This document shows, piece by piece, positions 47,431 to 54,859 of a stretch of 64,000 bases of DNA (position 1 is its first letter; every line of letters starts with the position of its first letter). The translations under genes were made by a program, and so were the position numbers. This DNA is from an uncultured Flavobacteriaceae bacterium (GTDB lineage: Bacteria; Bacteroidota; Bacteroidia; Flavobacteriales; Flavobacteriaceae). Location of the stretch: positions 16,810-80,809 of the forward strand of contig CAJWGK010000002.1 of the NCBI GenBank assembly GCA_913030895.1, written 5' to 3'. The notes beneath the pieces were generated by a model, which worked only from the letters and a program-made list of their open reading frames with translations, ran no database searches and was not told where the DNA came from.

Positions 47431-48252
47431 ATGAAAATTACAGCATCCGAAGTAAATAAATTGCGTCAATCTACCGGAGCCGGAATGATGGATTGCAAAA
47501 AAGCATTGGTCGAATCCGAAGGAGATTTTGACAAAGCCATTGAAATTCTTAGAAAAAAAGGACAAAAAGTAGCTGCTAACCGTGCAGACAGGGAATCCTC
47601 AGAGGGAGCAGCCCTGGCAAAAGTCAATGCGGATAATACCGCTGGCGTATTGGTTTCTATCAATTGTGAGACTGACTTTGTCGCCAAAAACGATACTTAT
47701 TTGGCGCTTGCCAACAGTCTGGCAGACAAAGCTTTGGAACACGATACGCTGGAGAATTTTCTCTCCAGTGAATTTCAGGGCATGACCGTCGCGGAAAAAC
47801 TCACCGAGCAAACTGGTGTCATCGGAGAAAAAATCGAAATCGGAGCCTTCAAAAAACTTACCGCTCCTTATGTTGGGTCATACATCCACGCTGGAAATAA
47901 AATTGCCACTTTAGTCGGTCTTTCCGGAATCGTTGACAATGCTGCTGAAATTGCAAAAAATGTCGCCATGCAAGCTGCTGCAATGAATCCTATCGCACTA
48001 AATGAAGAAGGCGTAGATGCTACCATCGTCCAAAAGGAAATCGAAATTGCCAAAGACCAACTGCGTCAGGAAGGCAAACCCGAAGCCATGCTAGACAATA
48101 TCGCTAAAGGGAAGATCAAGCGTTTCTTTAAAGACAATACGCTGATCAATCAAGCTTTTATCAAAGACGCAAAAATTTCTGTAGCGGGTTATGTCAAATC
48201 TGCCGATGCGGATTTAGTCGTTACTGCGTTTGAAAGAATCGCCCTAGGATAA
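47431..48252 (+). CDS. tsf: Elongation factor Ts
   Basis: The 273-residue factor has the N-terminal UBA-like region VNKLRQSTGAGMMDCKKALVESEGDFDKA and the coiled core SINCETDFVAKN. It exchanges GDP for GTP on EF-Tu. It ends the rplM-rpsI-rpsB-tsf transcript, and a good terminator follows 24 bp later. Length is of the short EF-Ts kind. Confidence 0.96.
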   Translation: MKITASEVNKLRQSTGAGMMDCKKALVESEGDFDKAIEILRKKGQKVAANRADRESSEGAALAKVNADNTAGVLVSINCETDFVAKNDTYLALANSLADKALEHDTLENFLSSEFQGMTVAEKLTEQTGVIGEKIEIGAFKKLTAPYVGSYIHAGNKIATLVGLSGIVDNAAEIAKNVAMQAAAMNPIALNEEGVDATIVQKEIEIAKDQLRQEGKPEAMLDNIAKGKIKRFFKDNTLINQAFIKDAKISVAGYVKSADADLVVTAFERIALG

Positions 48253-48275
48253 ACAAAATAAAATCCAATTTTAAG

Positions 48276-48306
48276 AGCATTCCCTTCGTGGAATGCTTTT
48301 TTTTTA
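48276..48306 (+). terminator. Terminator of the rplM-tsf operon
   Basis: AGCATTCC-CTTCGT-GGAATGCT is a perfect 8-bp stem followed by a run of nine or more T. It lies over the track's alternative tag start. Confidence 0.85.
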
Positions 48307-48316
48307 TCTTAATACC

Positions 48317-48883
48317 ATGAAAAATAGGTGCCAATGGTGTGAGGGCGATCCCCAATACGTTAATTACCACGACAAAGAATGGGGCGTTCCTGTTCGTGAT
48401 GAACAAAAACAATTTGAATTTCTTACCTTAGAAATCTTTCAGGCTGGACTCAGTTGGATTACTGTTTTGCGGAAACGCGAAAACTTTAGAAAAGCTTTTG
48501 ATCAATTTGACTTTCACAAAGTGGCAAAATACAAAGAAGATAAAATTAAAGCCTTAATGAAAGATGCAGGGCTGATTCGAAACCAACTCAAGATAAAAGC
48601 TGCGCTCAACAATGCCAAGTGTTTTACCGACTTTCAAAAAAAAGGAGGCTCTTTTACGGACTACCTCTGGGGTTTTGTCAATTACCGGCCCATTCAAAAC
48701 AACTATGAAAAACAGGAAGATATTCCATCTAAAAGTTCCTTATCCCAAGTGATCAGCAAAAACTTAAAAAAACGGGGATTTAAGTTTGTGGGGCCAACGA
48801 TCATTTATGCCCATCTTCAGGCAACGGGAATCGTTAATGATCACCTAACCAATTGCTTCCGTCATCAAGAACTAAAAGGGTAG
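48317..48883 (+). CDS. tag: DNA-3-methyladenine glycosylase I
   Basis: I start at the ATG at 48317 (MKNRCQWCEGDPQYVNYHDKEWG); the track's 48293 lies inside the tsf terminator. The 188-residue glycosylase has the zinc-binding cysteine/histidine pattern and the W-rich GLSWITVLRKRENFRKAF helix. It removes 3-methyladenine from alkylated DNA. Its end overlaps the DUF3127 gene by 12 bp tail to tail. Confidence 0.95.
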   Translation: MKNRCQWCEGDPQYVNYHDKEWGVPVRDEQKQFEFLTLEIFQAGLSWITVLRKRENFRKAFDQFDFHKVAKYKEDKIKALMKDAGLIRNQLKIKAALNNAKCFTDFQKKGGSFTDYLWGFVNYRPIQNNYEKQEDIPSKSSLSQVISKNLKKRGFKFVGPTIIYAHLQATGIVNDHLTNCFRHQELKG

Positions 48884-49246
48884 ATCGTCTTCTGGACCAT
48901 CGGTGTTGTCATCAGCTGCCTCAAAGGCAGGTGGTGGAGGCATTGGAGGCATCTCTGTGGCTGCGGTCTCCGCCACGGCTTCAATACGCCAACCCTGAAC
49001 AGCATTGAAGTATTTGGTCTCTCCCTGTGGGTTCACCCATTCGCGGCCTCTTAGATTGATTCCAATTTTTACTGTTTGACCGATTTGGAAAGCATTGAGT
49101 AGATCACAATTGTCCTGAACGAACTCTACCAAAATATGTTGGGGATAGCGCTCTTCAGTGGTGACCACCACCTCTCTTTTCCTAAAGCCATTATTACCAT
49201 AGGTTCTGGTTTCGTCCAACCATTTGATTTTTCCTGCTACTTCCAT
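48872..49246 (-). CDS. DUF3127 protein with SSB-like acidic tip
   Basis: The 124-residue protein has an N-terminal OB-like DUF3127 domain (KIKWLDETRTYG, then FRKREVVVTTEE and VEFVQDNCD), found in Bacteroidota. A proline-rich linker (MPPMPPPP) leads to the acidic end GPEDDLPF. That final DDLPF matches the C-terminal tip of bacterial SSB, which recruits replication and repair enzymes. A role at single-stranded DNA is therefore plausible but not shown. Minus-strand TAAATTTG at 49265-49272 is its likely -7 element. Confidence 0.85.
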   Translation of the reverse strand: MEVAGKIKWLDETRTYGNNGFRKREVVVTTEERYPQHILVEFVQDNCDLLNAFQIGQTVKIGINLRGREWVNPQGETKYFNAVQGWRIEAVAETAATEMPPMPPPPAFEAADDNTDGPEDDLPF

Positions 49247-49264
49247 AATGCTTATTTATAAATA

Positions 49265-49272
49265 CAAATTTA
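49265..49272 (-). promoter_or_regulatory. -7 promoter element of the DUF3127 gene
   Basis: Minus-strand TAAATTTG matches TAnnTTTG exactly, 18 bp before the ATG at 49246. Confidence 0.5.
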
Positions 49273-49989
49273 AACCAATTTAGCGGTAAATCCCGCCTAT
49301 GCCTCTATTGAATTTGGCTCCAATATAAATTGATATAAATTGTAGGATAATAATTAATAGAATTGTCTAAAATTTACAATTTAACGAACAGCATTTTCAC
49401 GACTGTGGTCTCCCCATCGGCGGCCCCTATTTTGAGCTTTAAAAGCGTGGGTAGAATTAATCTCAACTACTTTACTATCAAGCTTTTAAATGGCTTTTTA
49501 TTGAATTGGAATTTGAGATCAAAACTATTTGTAAATATCGCAAAACCGAAATTAGTGATTTGTTCGAAAAGTAATTTGATTCGTAATGTAAAAAGTAACT
49601 TCTCGACAAACAACATAAAAAACATTACAATTTGTAAGAAAGTTCTTACTCCTATGTATCTATTAAAAACTTAAAGCTTTCAAAAATTAATTAGATTTTA
49701 GTTTTACCCCAAGTCATTACTAAAACCCCATCAAATTATGAACTTTACCTACGCAAGTAATCTACGGACTTTTCTATCTAAAAGAATCCTTTCCATTTTT
49801 ACGATCCTATTTCAGCGAAATTCCATTGCTAAGAAAAAAACAGGAAAACCTAGAAAACTCTTTGCCTTACGTGAAATGATCGTCCATCATATGGATGGAC
49901 TTCAAATACAATACTTTGGATTAGTTGAATATTCCCCCACCACAATAAATCAAAAGAAATCAATAAACGCTCAAAAGATTATAAATCCA
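49273..49989. other. Gene-poor 717-bp stretch
   Basis: I see no convincing gene here. The 103-codon ORF at 49363-49674 has an Asn/Ile/Lys-rich, low-complexity composition and no recognisable motif. The open frame 49738-49989 is in phase with the collar gene but reads like non-protein sequence. A GC-rich patch (CCCCATCGGCGGCCCC, about 49413) contrasts with the AT-rich surroundings and may be the end of a decayed gene. An ATACTTTG at about 49912 could be the promoter of the next gene. Confidence 0.4.
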
Positions 49990-51129
49990 ATGAAAACAAA
50001 TCGAAGAACAAAGTTACTCTATCAGATTACCCTGAGCATGATGCTTGTCTTTTTGGGACAGAATCTTTTTGGGCAAGTTAAGATAGGAGATAATACTGAA
50101 AATATAAACCCCTACGCTATTTTGGAATTAGAAAGCGATCGACTGGGGGTTATTTGGCCGAGTATGTCAACCGAGCAGCGGGACGCGGCTTTTATCAATG
50201 ATATTCCCATTGGACTGACCATTTATAACACCGATGAGCGCTGTATACAATATTGGGATCAGCAATGGCGATGCACCAGTACCGTTGCCGATAATAATTA
50301 TGGCAGTGCGAACGCTTTAGGGATTGCCGCTGGTGGGGCTATCGTGGAGATAAAAAACAATAGCGGTACGCTGGAATATACCTTACTTACCCCCTATTTT
50401 GGTGGATTAACGGCACTTAACAATACCGATGACAGCATAAAGAAATGGGACGGCTCCACATGGGTAAATGGTTTATCTTCTAGTGGATCAGTTGGTTTTT
50501 CTACTATTATTGGAGAAACTAAAACGATTTTATATAATTTTAGTGGTAACAGTAGTCTACAAACAATAACCAAAGGGGATGGCTCTGAATGGGCATTTAT
50601 GAATGGGGCAACCATAACTAATGCTCAGACATTATACCCTGATTTTTATAATTTAATTCAAAGTGTGGCTTCCTCTTATATAAGTGGTAGCAATGTTACT
50701 TTGATTGATTCCAGAGGGCTTTTTGCAAGATCTGCTAATGCTGGCAGAGGGACTACCTATGACCCAAATACCACTAATATTTGGGAATTCTCGGCGGATA
50801 AAACTGCTGTAAACGGATTGTCTTCCTCTTCAAACTCAGCAGGGTACCATTCTCATAGTGGAACAACAAATACTACTGGAAATCACGCTCATTCTTATGT
50901 AGATGAAAGTGCCAATGGTACCGAACCTGCCGGTAGTGGGTCTGGAAAAACAGTAGGAAATTCAGACGAACAACACGAAAGTAAAGCAACAGGAAATGGT
51001 GGCAATCACTACCACTCATTAAACATTAATAATGCTGGAAGTCACTCTCACTCAATCTCAATCAGTGGAGATTCTGAGACAAGACCTCATAATTTTGGCG
51101 TTAGGCATAGGATCATAAGAATTAAATAG
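49990..51129 (+). CDS. Secreted protein with phage tail-collar-like C-terminal region
   Basis: From the ATG at 49990 the 379-residue protein has a signal peptide ending near FGQ (about residue 29). A Bacteroidota surface-repeat pattern follows: AILELESDRLGVIWPSMSTEQRDA, then GLTIYNTDERCIQYW. The C-terminal half resembles a tail-collar domain (YPDFYNLI, LIDSRGLFARSANAGRG), with histidine pairs (HSHS, HAHS, HYHS, HSHS) and the ending ETRPHNFGVRHRIIRIK. It is probably an exported adhesin-like protein. The track start 84 codons earlier is possible but unsupported. There are no phage genes around it. Confidence 0.75.
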   Translation: MKTNRRTKLLYQITLSMMLVFLGQNLFGQVKIGDNTENINPYAILELESDRLGVIWPSMSTEQRDAAFINDIPIGLTIYNTDERCIQYWDQQWRCTSTVADNNYGSANALGIAAGGAIVEIKNNSGTLEYTLLTPYFGGLTALNNTDDSIKKWDGSTWVNGLSSSGSVGFSTIIGETKTILYNFSGNSSLQTITKGDGSEWAFMNGATITNAQTLYPDFYNLIQSVASSYISGSNVTLIDSRGLFARSANAGRGTTYDPNTTNIWEFSADKTAVNGLSSSSNSAGYHSHSGTTNTTGNHAHSYVDESANGTEPAGSGSGKTVGNSDEQHESKATGNGGNHYHSLNINNAGSHSHSISISGDSETRPHNFGVRHRIIRIK

Positions 51130-51251
51130 AGCGAAATGAAAATAACTTTATTAAGGTCCCTAACCCTAGTGAGTCTATTTCTCACGACCTACATAAAAAT
51201 AACTAACAGCTTATCGCCCTACTAGCCCTATTCTGGTTATTGGATTAAACT

Positions 51252-51336
51252 GGGAAGCCTTTCCCCGAGAGACACTAGTGTGCCTCGGGAGTAGAACGAG
51301 TGGGATGATACGTTCTGGGAAGGGTCTCCCTTTTTT
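51252..51336 (+). ncRNA. Candidate structured RNA with three-way junction and 3' T run
   Basis: The strand folds on paper into a closing helix of 14 consecutive positions, 51252-51265 with 51317-51330, having one mismatch and two G-U pairs. Inside it sit a hairpin CGAG/CTCG (51266-51269 with 51284-51287), extended by ACAC/GTGT, and a perfect AGAACG/CGTTCT hairpin (51293-51298 with 51311-51316). TTTTTTGATTTTT follows the closing helix, so the structure could end a transcript or be a separate small RNA. I match it to no known family. Confidence 0.55.
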
Positions 51337-51399
51337 GATTTTTGATCGCAGCCTCGCCAATCAAAAAAAACCTGATAAATATATTTTTAAAAACATCTC

Positions 51400-51510
51400 A
51401 AACAGTTCAGCTGTTTCTACTTCCACTTGCCCCCGCTTCCTAAGGTAAGATGCAATCAGGCGAATGGGTATAGGAAAGCACCTGAGGAAGTGAAAATAGG
51501 AAGGCTATTG
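51400..51510 (+). ncRNA. Candidate nested-stem RNA upstream of the sensor kinase
   Basis: AAACAG/CTGTTT (51400-51416) is followed by TACTTCC/GGAAGTG (51418-51424 with 51486-51492), which encloses GCTTCCTA/TAGGAAAGC (51435-51442 with 51471-51479, one bulge). AATAG/CTATT (51495-51509) comes next. It may be the 5' leader of the kinase mRNA. Strand and function are unproven. Confidence 0.35.
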
Positions 51511-51554
51511 TTTAATTTGCCCTATCTTAGCTTAAATAAAATACTTTATGGCAG

Positions 51555-52709
51555 GTGTTGAGTTTTATCAAAAATAACTTGAGAAACATTTGGCTGCTGG
51601 CTGCCTTCTTCATTGTAAGCTTGATTGTTTGGAACACTAATCTTTTGTTTAGCACCCTAAAGCAGGAAGAGCGCAAAAAAATGGAGTTATGGGCGCTGGC
51701 ACAGGAGGAGCTGATCCAAAACAGCGTAGTCAATAACCTCACTTTTGAGGTGTTGCAGCAAACGTGGATCAATCCCATGATTCAAGTGGATCAAAACGGT
51801 GAAATTATCGGCCATAAGAATGTGGATTGGGATGCAACCCAAATGGACTCGCTAGAGCTTTACAATCGCCTAAAGCAGATCAAAAGGGAAAACCAACCCA
51901 TCTTGATTCAATACCAAGACAGCCTGTCGAATATCAATCAAAAGCTGTATTACGGGGATTCGATCTTATTGAAGAAATTGCAATACTATCCCCTTGCACT
52001 GCTTTTAATCATTTTTCTTTTTGGGGCAGTACTCTATTTTGTTTACAAAACCAGTAGGATATCGGCGCAAAACCGCCTTTGGACGGCTATGGCGAAAGAA
52101 ACTGCGCACCAAATTGGCACCCCGCTGACCTCGATGATAGGATGGATAACGCTGATGAAGGAAAAGGAAGAGGCCAGCGAGCCCCTGAGTGAAATCGAAA
52201 AGGACTTGGCGCGACTGCAAGTCATCACCGATCGTTTTTCAAAAATGGGATTCCTCCCCGAATTGCAAGTGGCTGATATCGTCGCCGAAACAAAAAATAC
52301 GGTTGAATACCTTGAAAAACGCAGTTCCACCTTAGTAAAATTCCAAACACAATTCCCCGAGGATGGGGTATTACTGCCACTTAACCGCCAGCTTTTTAGT
52401 TGGACCCTAGAAAATCTTATCAAAAATGGTATTGATGCCATGAAGGGAAAAGGCACCATTGGGGTAAGGATAGAAAATCAAGTCAATTCGGTGGCGATCA
52501 CCGTTAGCGATACTGGTGCAGGGATAAAAAAAGATCTGTATAAAAAAATATTTTCTCCGGGCTTTACTTCCAAAAAAAGAGGCTGGGGACTCGGGCTGTC
52601 TTTGGCAAAAAGGATCATTACTGACTACCACAAAGGAAAGATAAGTGTTAAAAATTCGGTGCTGGGTCAAGGCACTACTTTTGAAATCATACTCAAAAAA
52701 GATACTTAA
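51555..52709 (+). CDS. Sensor histidine kinase
   Basis: The 384-residue protein has two membrane helices (about residues 11-31 and 146-165) flanking a periplasmic sensor of about 110 residues. A phosphoacceptor motif follows (ETAHQIGTPLTSM, His at 185), then an ATPase domain with NLIKNGIDAM, SDTGAGI and GWGLGLSLAKRI. It autophosphorylates on sensing an envelope signal. No response regulator is adjacent. The start is GTG at 51555; no ATG fits the frame. Its stop shares TTAA with the convergent HIT gene. Confidence 0.9.
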   Translation: MLSFIKNNLRNIWLLAAFFIVSLIVWNTNLLFSTLKQEERKKMELWALAQEELIQNSVVNNLTFEVLQQTWINPMIQVDQNGEIIGHKNVDWDATQMDSLELYNRLKQIKRENQPILIQYQDSLSNINQKLYYGDSILLKKLQYYPLALLLIIFLFGAVLYFVYKTSRISAQNRLWTAMAKETAHQIGTPLTSMIGWITLMKEKEEASEPLSEIEKDLARLQVITDRFSKMGFLPELQVADIVAETKNTVEYLEKRSSTLVKFQTQFPEDGVLLPLNRQLFSWTLENLIKNGIDAMKGKGTIGVRIENQVNSVAITVSDTGAGIKKDLYKKIFSPGFTSKKRGWGLGLSLAKRIITDYHKGKISVKNSVLGQGTTFEIILKKDT

Positions 52710-53095
52710 AGCTGTTCCCTAATTTTATCGGCAGTTTGCTGAAATGTCTCCGGACTGAGCGTAACTTTTTTCTGGAAAGTGGCATCTTCCATCGCCTGTA
52801 GTGGGATCAAATGCACATGGGCATGGGGAACTTCGAGACCAATAACGGTCATTCCGACCCGATTACAGGGAATTGCTTTTTCTATGGCAAGGGCGACCGA
52901 ACGAGAAAAATGCATCAATTGGTTGTAGTCCTCTACTGACAAATCAAAGATTTTGTCAACCTCTTTTTTGGGTACACAGAGGGTGTGGCCGACAGCATTT
53001 GGGTTGATGTCTAAAAAAGCATAGTGCTTATCGTCTTCGTGAACCTTGTAGGAAGGAATCTCCCCTGCGATAATTTTTGAAAAAATTCCAGCCAT
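52706..53095 (-). CDS. HIT-family protein
   Basis: I start at the ATG at 53095 (MAGIFSKIIAGEIPSYK), which gives 129 residues; the track's 53152 extension overlaps greA. The histidine triad is VPHAHVHLIP (HxHxH). Such proteins hydrolyse nucleotide phosphoramidates or similar bonds. It lies 1 bp after greA and is cotranscribed with it. It is cytosolic. Confidence 0.93.
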   Translation of the reverse strand: MAGIFSKIIAGEIPSYKVHEDDKHYAFLDINPNAVGHTLCVPKKEVDKIFDLSVEDYNQLMHFSRSVALAIEKAIPCNRVGMTVIGLEVPHAHVHLIPLQAMEDATFQKKVTLSPETFQQTADKIREQL

Positions 53096-53096
53096 A

Positions 53097-53573
53097 TCAG
53101 TCTCTGGAAATGGAAACAATTTCCAATTGGATGGTGCCGTTAGGGACGGCAATTTCGGCGATTTCGCCTTCTTTTTTTCCCAGTAGACCCTTGCCTATAG
53201 GGGAATCAACAGAAATTTTTCCGGTTTTGAGATCGGCTTCACTTTGGGCAACTAATTTGTATTTCATCAGAGCGCCATTGGTTTTGTTTTTGACCTCCAC
53301 GGTGGAGTGAACCAATATTTTGGAGGTGTCCAACTGGGATTCATCAATTAGGCGGGCATTGGAAAGGGTTTCTTCCATTTTAGAAATCTGCAGTTCTAGC
53401 AGTCCCTGTGCCTCCTTGGCGGCATCGTATTCGGCATTTTCACTGAGGTCTCCTTTGTCTCTTGCCTCAGCAATGGCTTGAGACGCTTTAGGGCGCTCAA
53501 CGTCCTTGAGCTGGTTGAGCTCGGCTCTCAATTTTTTTAACCCTTCTTCAGTATAATAAGATACTTTACTCAC
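53097..53573 (-). CDS. greA: Transcription elongation factor GreA
   Basis: The 158-residue protein has the N-terminal coiled-coil (LKKLRAELNQLKDVERPKAS, then ARDKGDLSENAEYDAAKEAQ) that reaches into the RNA polymerase secondary channel, and a C-terminal globular domain. It rescues backtracked polymerase by stimulating RNA cleavage. The 5' leader contains a hairpin (AAATCCC/GGGATTT) near the start site. A TATATTTG promoter is 54 bp upstream. Confidence 0.96.
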   Translation of the reverse strand: MSKVSYYTEEGLKKLRAELNQLKDVERPKASQAIAEARDKGDLSENAEYDAAKEAQGLLELQISKMEETLSNARLIDESQLDTSKILVHSTVEVKNKTNGALMKYKLVAQSEADLKTGKISVDSPIGKGLLGKKEGEIAEIAVPNGTIQLEIVSISRD

Positions 53574-53598
53574 TTTTTTTACGTTTCTTTAAATAGAA

Positions 53599-53623
53599 AA
53601 ATCCCTAGAAAGGCAAGGGATTT
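53599..53623 (-). other. Hairpin at the 5' end of the greA transcript
   Basis: On the minus strand AAATCCC pairs perfectly with GGGATTT across an 11-nt loop, followed by TTTCTATTT. It begins near the expected transcription start, so it may stabilise the mRNA or act as a weak early terminator. Confidence 0.4.
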
Positions 53624-53627
53624 AACT

Positions 53628-53635
53628 CAAATATA
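53628..53635 (-). promoter_or_regulatory. -7 promoter element of greA-HIT
   Basis: Minus-strand TATATTTG matches TAnnTTTG exactly, 54 bp before the greA ATG. Confidence 0.6.
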
Positions 53636-53640
53636 AGCAA

Positions 53641-54090
53641 TTGAGGGTTTTTGTTAAAATTTTGGTCAGGAAAATCTTTTTAGTGCTACTGTTAACGGTA
53701 TTTTCATGTAGTAAGAACGAAATTGTACGCAACCCAAATTTTTCGACAGTAAAATTCAATATTGCGGTTAATTTAAATCTTCCCAGTAACGATAATCTAA
53801 GGTTTACGGGTGGCAGCACTCGCTTGGCGCAAGGAGGTATCAATGGGATTTTGTTGTTTAATCTCAACGGGACTTATTTTGCTTGGGAGGCAAGCTGCCC
53901 AAATCACCCGATCAGAAGCTGCTCAAGGCTCGATATCAAAGGGGTTTTGGCGGAATGTGGCTGCGAAGGTTATCAATACAGTCTGGCGATAGGGCAATTG
54001 CTCAATCCAGAAGAAAGTACGAAGAACCCCTACCCTATGCTGCCTTACAGGGTAAATCAATCTGGTAATACGCTGTATATCAGTAATTAA
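53641..54090 (+). CDS. Rieske-like lipoprotein
   Basis: The protein of about 149 residues has a lipoprotein signal (VFSC lipobox around residue 23) and a small domain with CPNH and CGCEGYQYSLAIGQLLNP. Flavobacteriaceae have a family of such exported Rieske-like proteins. The canonical second CxxH of a Rieske cluster is not present (CGCE instead), so cluster binding is doubtful. There is no ATG: the start is a TTG at 53641 or possibly 53662. It is 26 bp upstream of an outer-membrane protein gene. Confidence 0.75.
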   Translation: MRVFVKILVRKIFLVLLLTVFSCSKNEIVRNPNFSTVKFNIAVNLNLPSNDNLRFTGGSTRLAQGGINGILLFNLNGTYFAWEASCPNHPIRSCSRLDIKGVLAECGCEGYQYSLAIGQLLNPEESTKNPYPMLPYRVNQSGNTLYISN

Positions 54091-54115
54091 AAATTTATCT
54101 AGCCCCATTAAAACG

Positions 54116-54859
54116 ATGAAAAACCTACTGATTTTTGTACTGCTACTGTGCCACTTAGGAGCTTTCGGCCAATGGCTCGATTTGGATTACAATTCCGCAA
54201 TAAAAAGGGAAAGCCAGTTTAATATTTCACTTTTTAAATACTTTCAAGCGGGCATGACCACGCTAGGGCATTTAGATGCCAGCTCAGAGATCCTCAAAAT
54301 TAATTTTAAGACCTCCAGCAGTGTATCGATCGGACTGGCTGTCGCTGGCACCCAAACTTTTATCATCGGAAACAAATCCGATAAAAGAAATAACTTTTCT
54401 CACTTACTCAACCCCACAGGGGGGATTGTCAATGGCAGTTTATTTATGAATTTCCGGTTAAAGAAAAAAGAAAAATACACTCTTAAACTCAACGCCAGAG
54501 GAGGGCTGAAATTGATAGAGGGCTCCCCCCTCCAAGGCTTAAAAAGCCGATTCAAAAGTACTTTTGGGCAGTTTGGACTCACCTATGAGCGGTTATTGTT
54601 TGAAGATGCCCCTGAAAATCAACGCATAGACTTTTGGAGCTACCCCCACCTGCTATATTGTCAAGTAGGGGAAGCTGATTTGTCTTCGTTTTTTGGTAAC
54701 GAACTCAAGCCACAAAACTACGGTTATGGCTGGCAAACAGGCGTGGAATTCAATCGCCAATTGCGGATCACTTGCCTGCTCAACCAGTTTTTAAATACCC
54801 CAAAATTCTCTACTCTGGGGATAGCAGTATTGCGGTTAAATGTCTCTTATCAATTCTAA
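54116..54859 (+). CDS. Exported beta-rich protein, probably outer-membrane
   Basis: The 247-residue protein has a signal peptide ending near AFGQ (residue 19), alternating hydrophobic strands through the rest, and a C-terminal aromatic residue (YQF) typical of outer-membrane barrels. I recognise no specific family. It follows the Rieske-like gene after 25 bp, so both may be cotranscribed. Its stop overlaps the TonB receptor stop by 4 bp (CTAA). Confidence 0.7.
   Translation: MKNLLIFVLLLCHLGAFGQWLDLDYNSAIKRESQFNISLFKYFQAGMTTLGHLDASSEILKINFKTSSSVSIGLAVAGTQTFIIGNKSDKRNNFSHLLNPTGGIVNGSLFMNFRLKKKEKYTLKLNARGGLKLIEGSPLQGLKSRFKSTFGQFGLTYERLLFEDAPENQRIDFWSYPHLLYCQVGEADLSSFFGNELKPQNYGYGWQTGVEFNRQLRITCLLNQFLNTPKFSTLGIAVLRLNVSYQF

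Larger units (their letters stand above)
51130..51554 (+). other. 425-bp intergenic region with dense RNA-fold potential
   Basis: No gene is visible. It holds a small hairpin GTGAG/CTCAC (51169-51185), the three-way-junction candidate at 51252-51336, and the nested stems at 51400-51510, listed separately. Near the end, AT-rich sequence (TTAATTTG, 7 of 8 to the -7 consensus, about 51512) may be the kinase promoter. The 9-codon ORF at 51548 overlaps the kinase start in another frame. Confidence 0.5.

Noticed and set aside
49363-49674. 103-codon ORF in the intergenic gap
   Set aside because: Composition is low-complexity and rich in Asn, Ile and Lys, with no motif or promoter. I kept it only as part of the gap description.
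49738-49989. N-terminal extension of the collar gene
   Set aside because: The 84 residues do not look like a protein domain, while a clean signal peptide begins at 49990.
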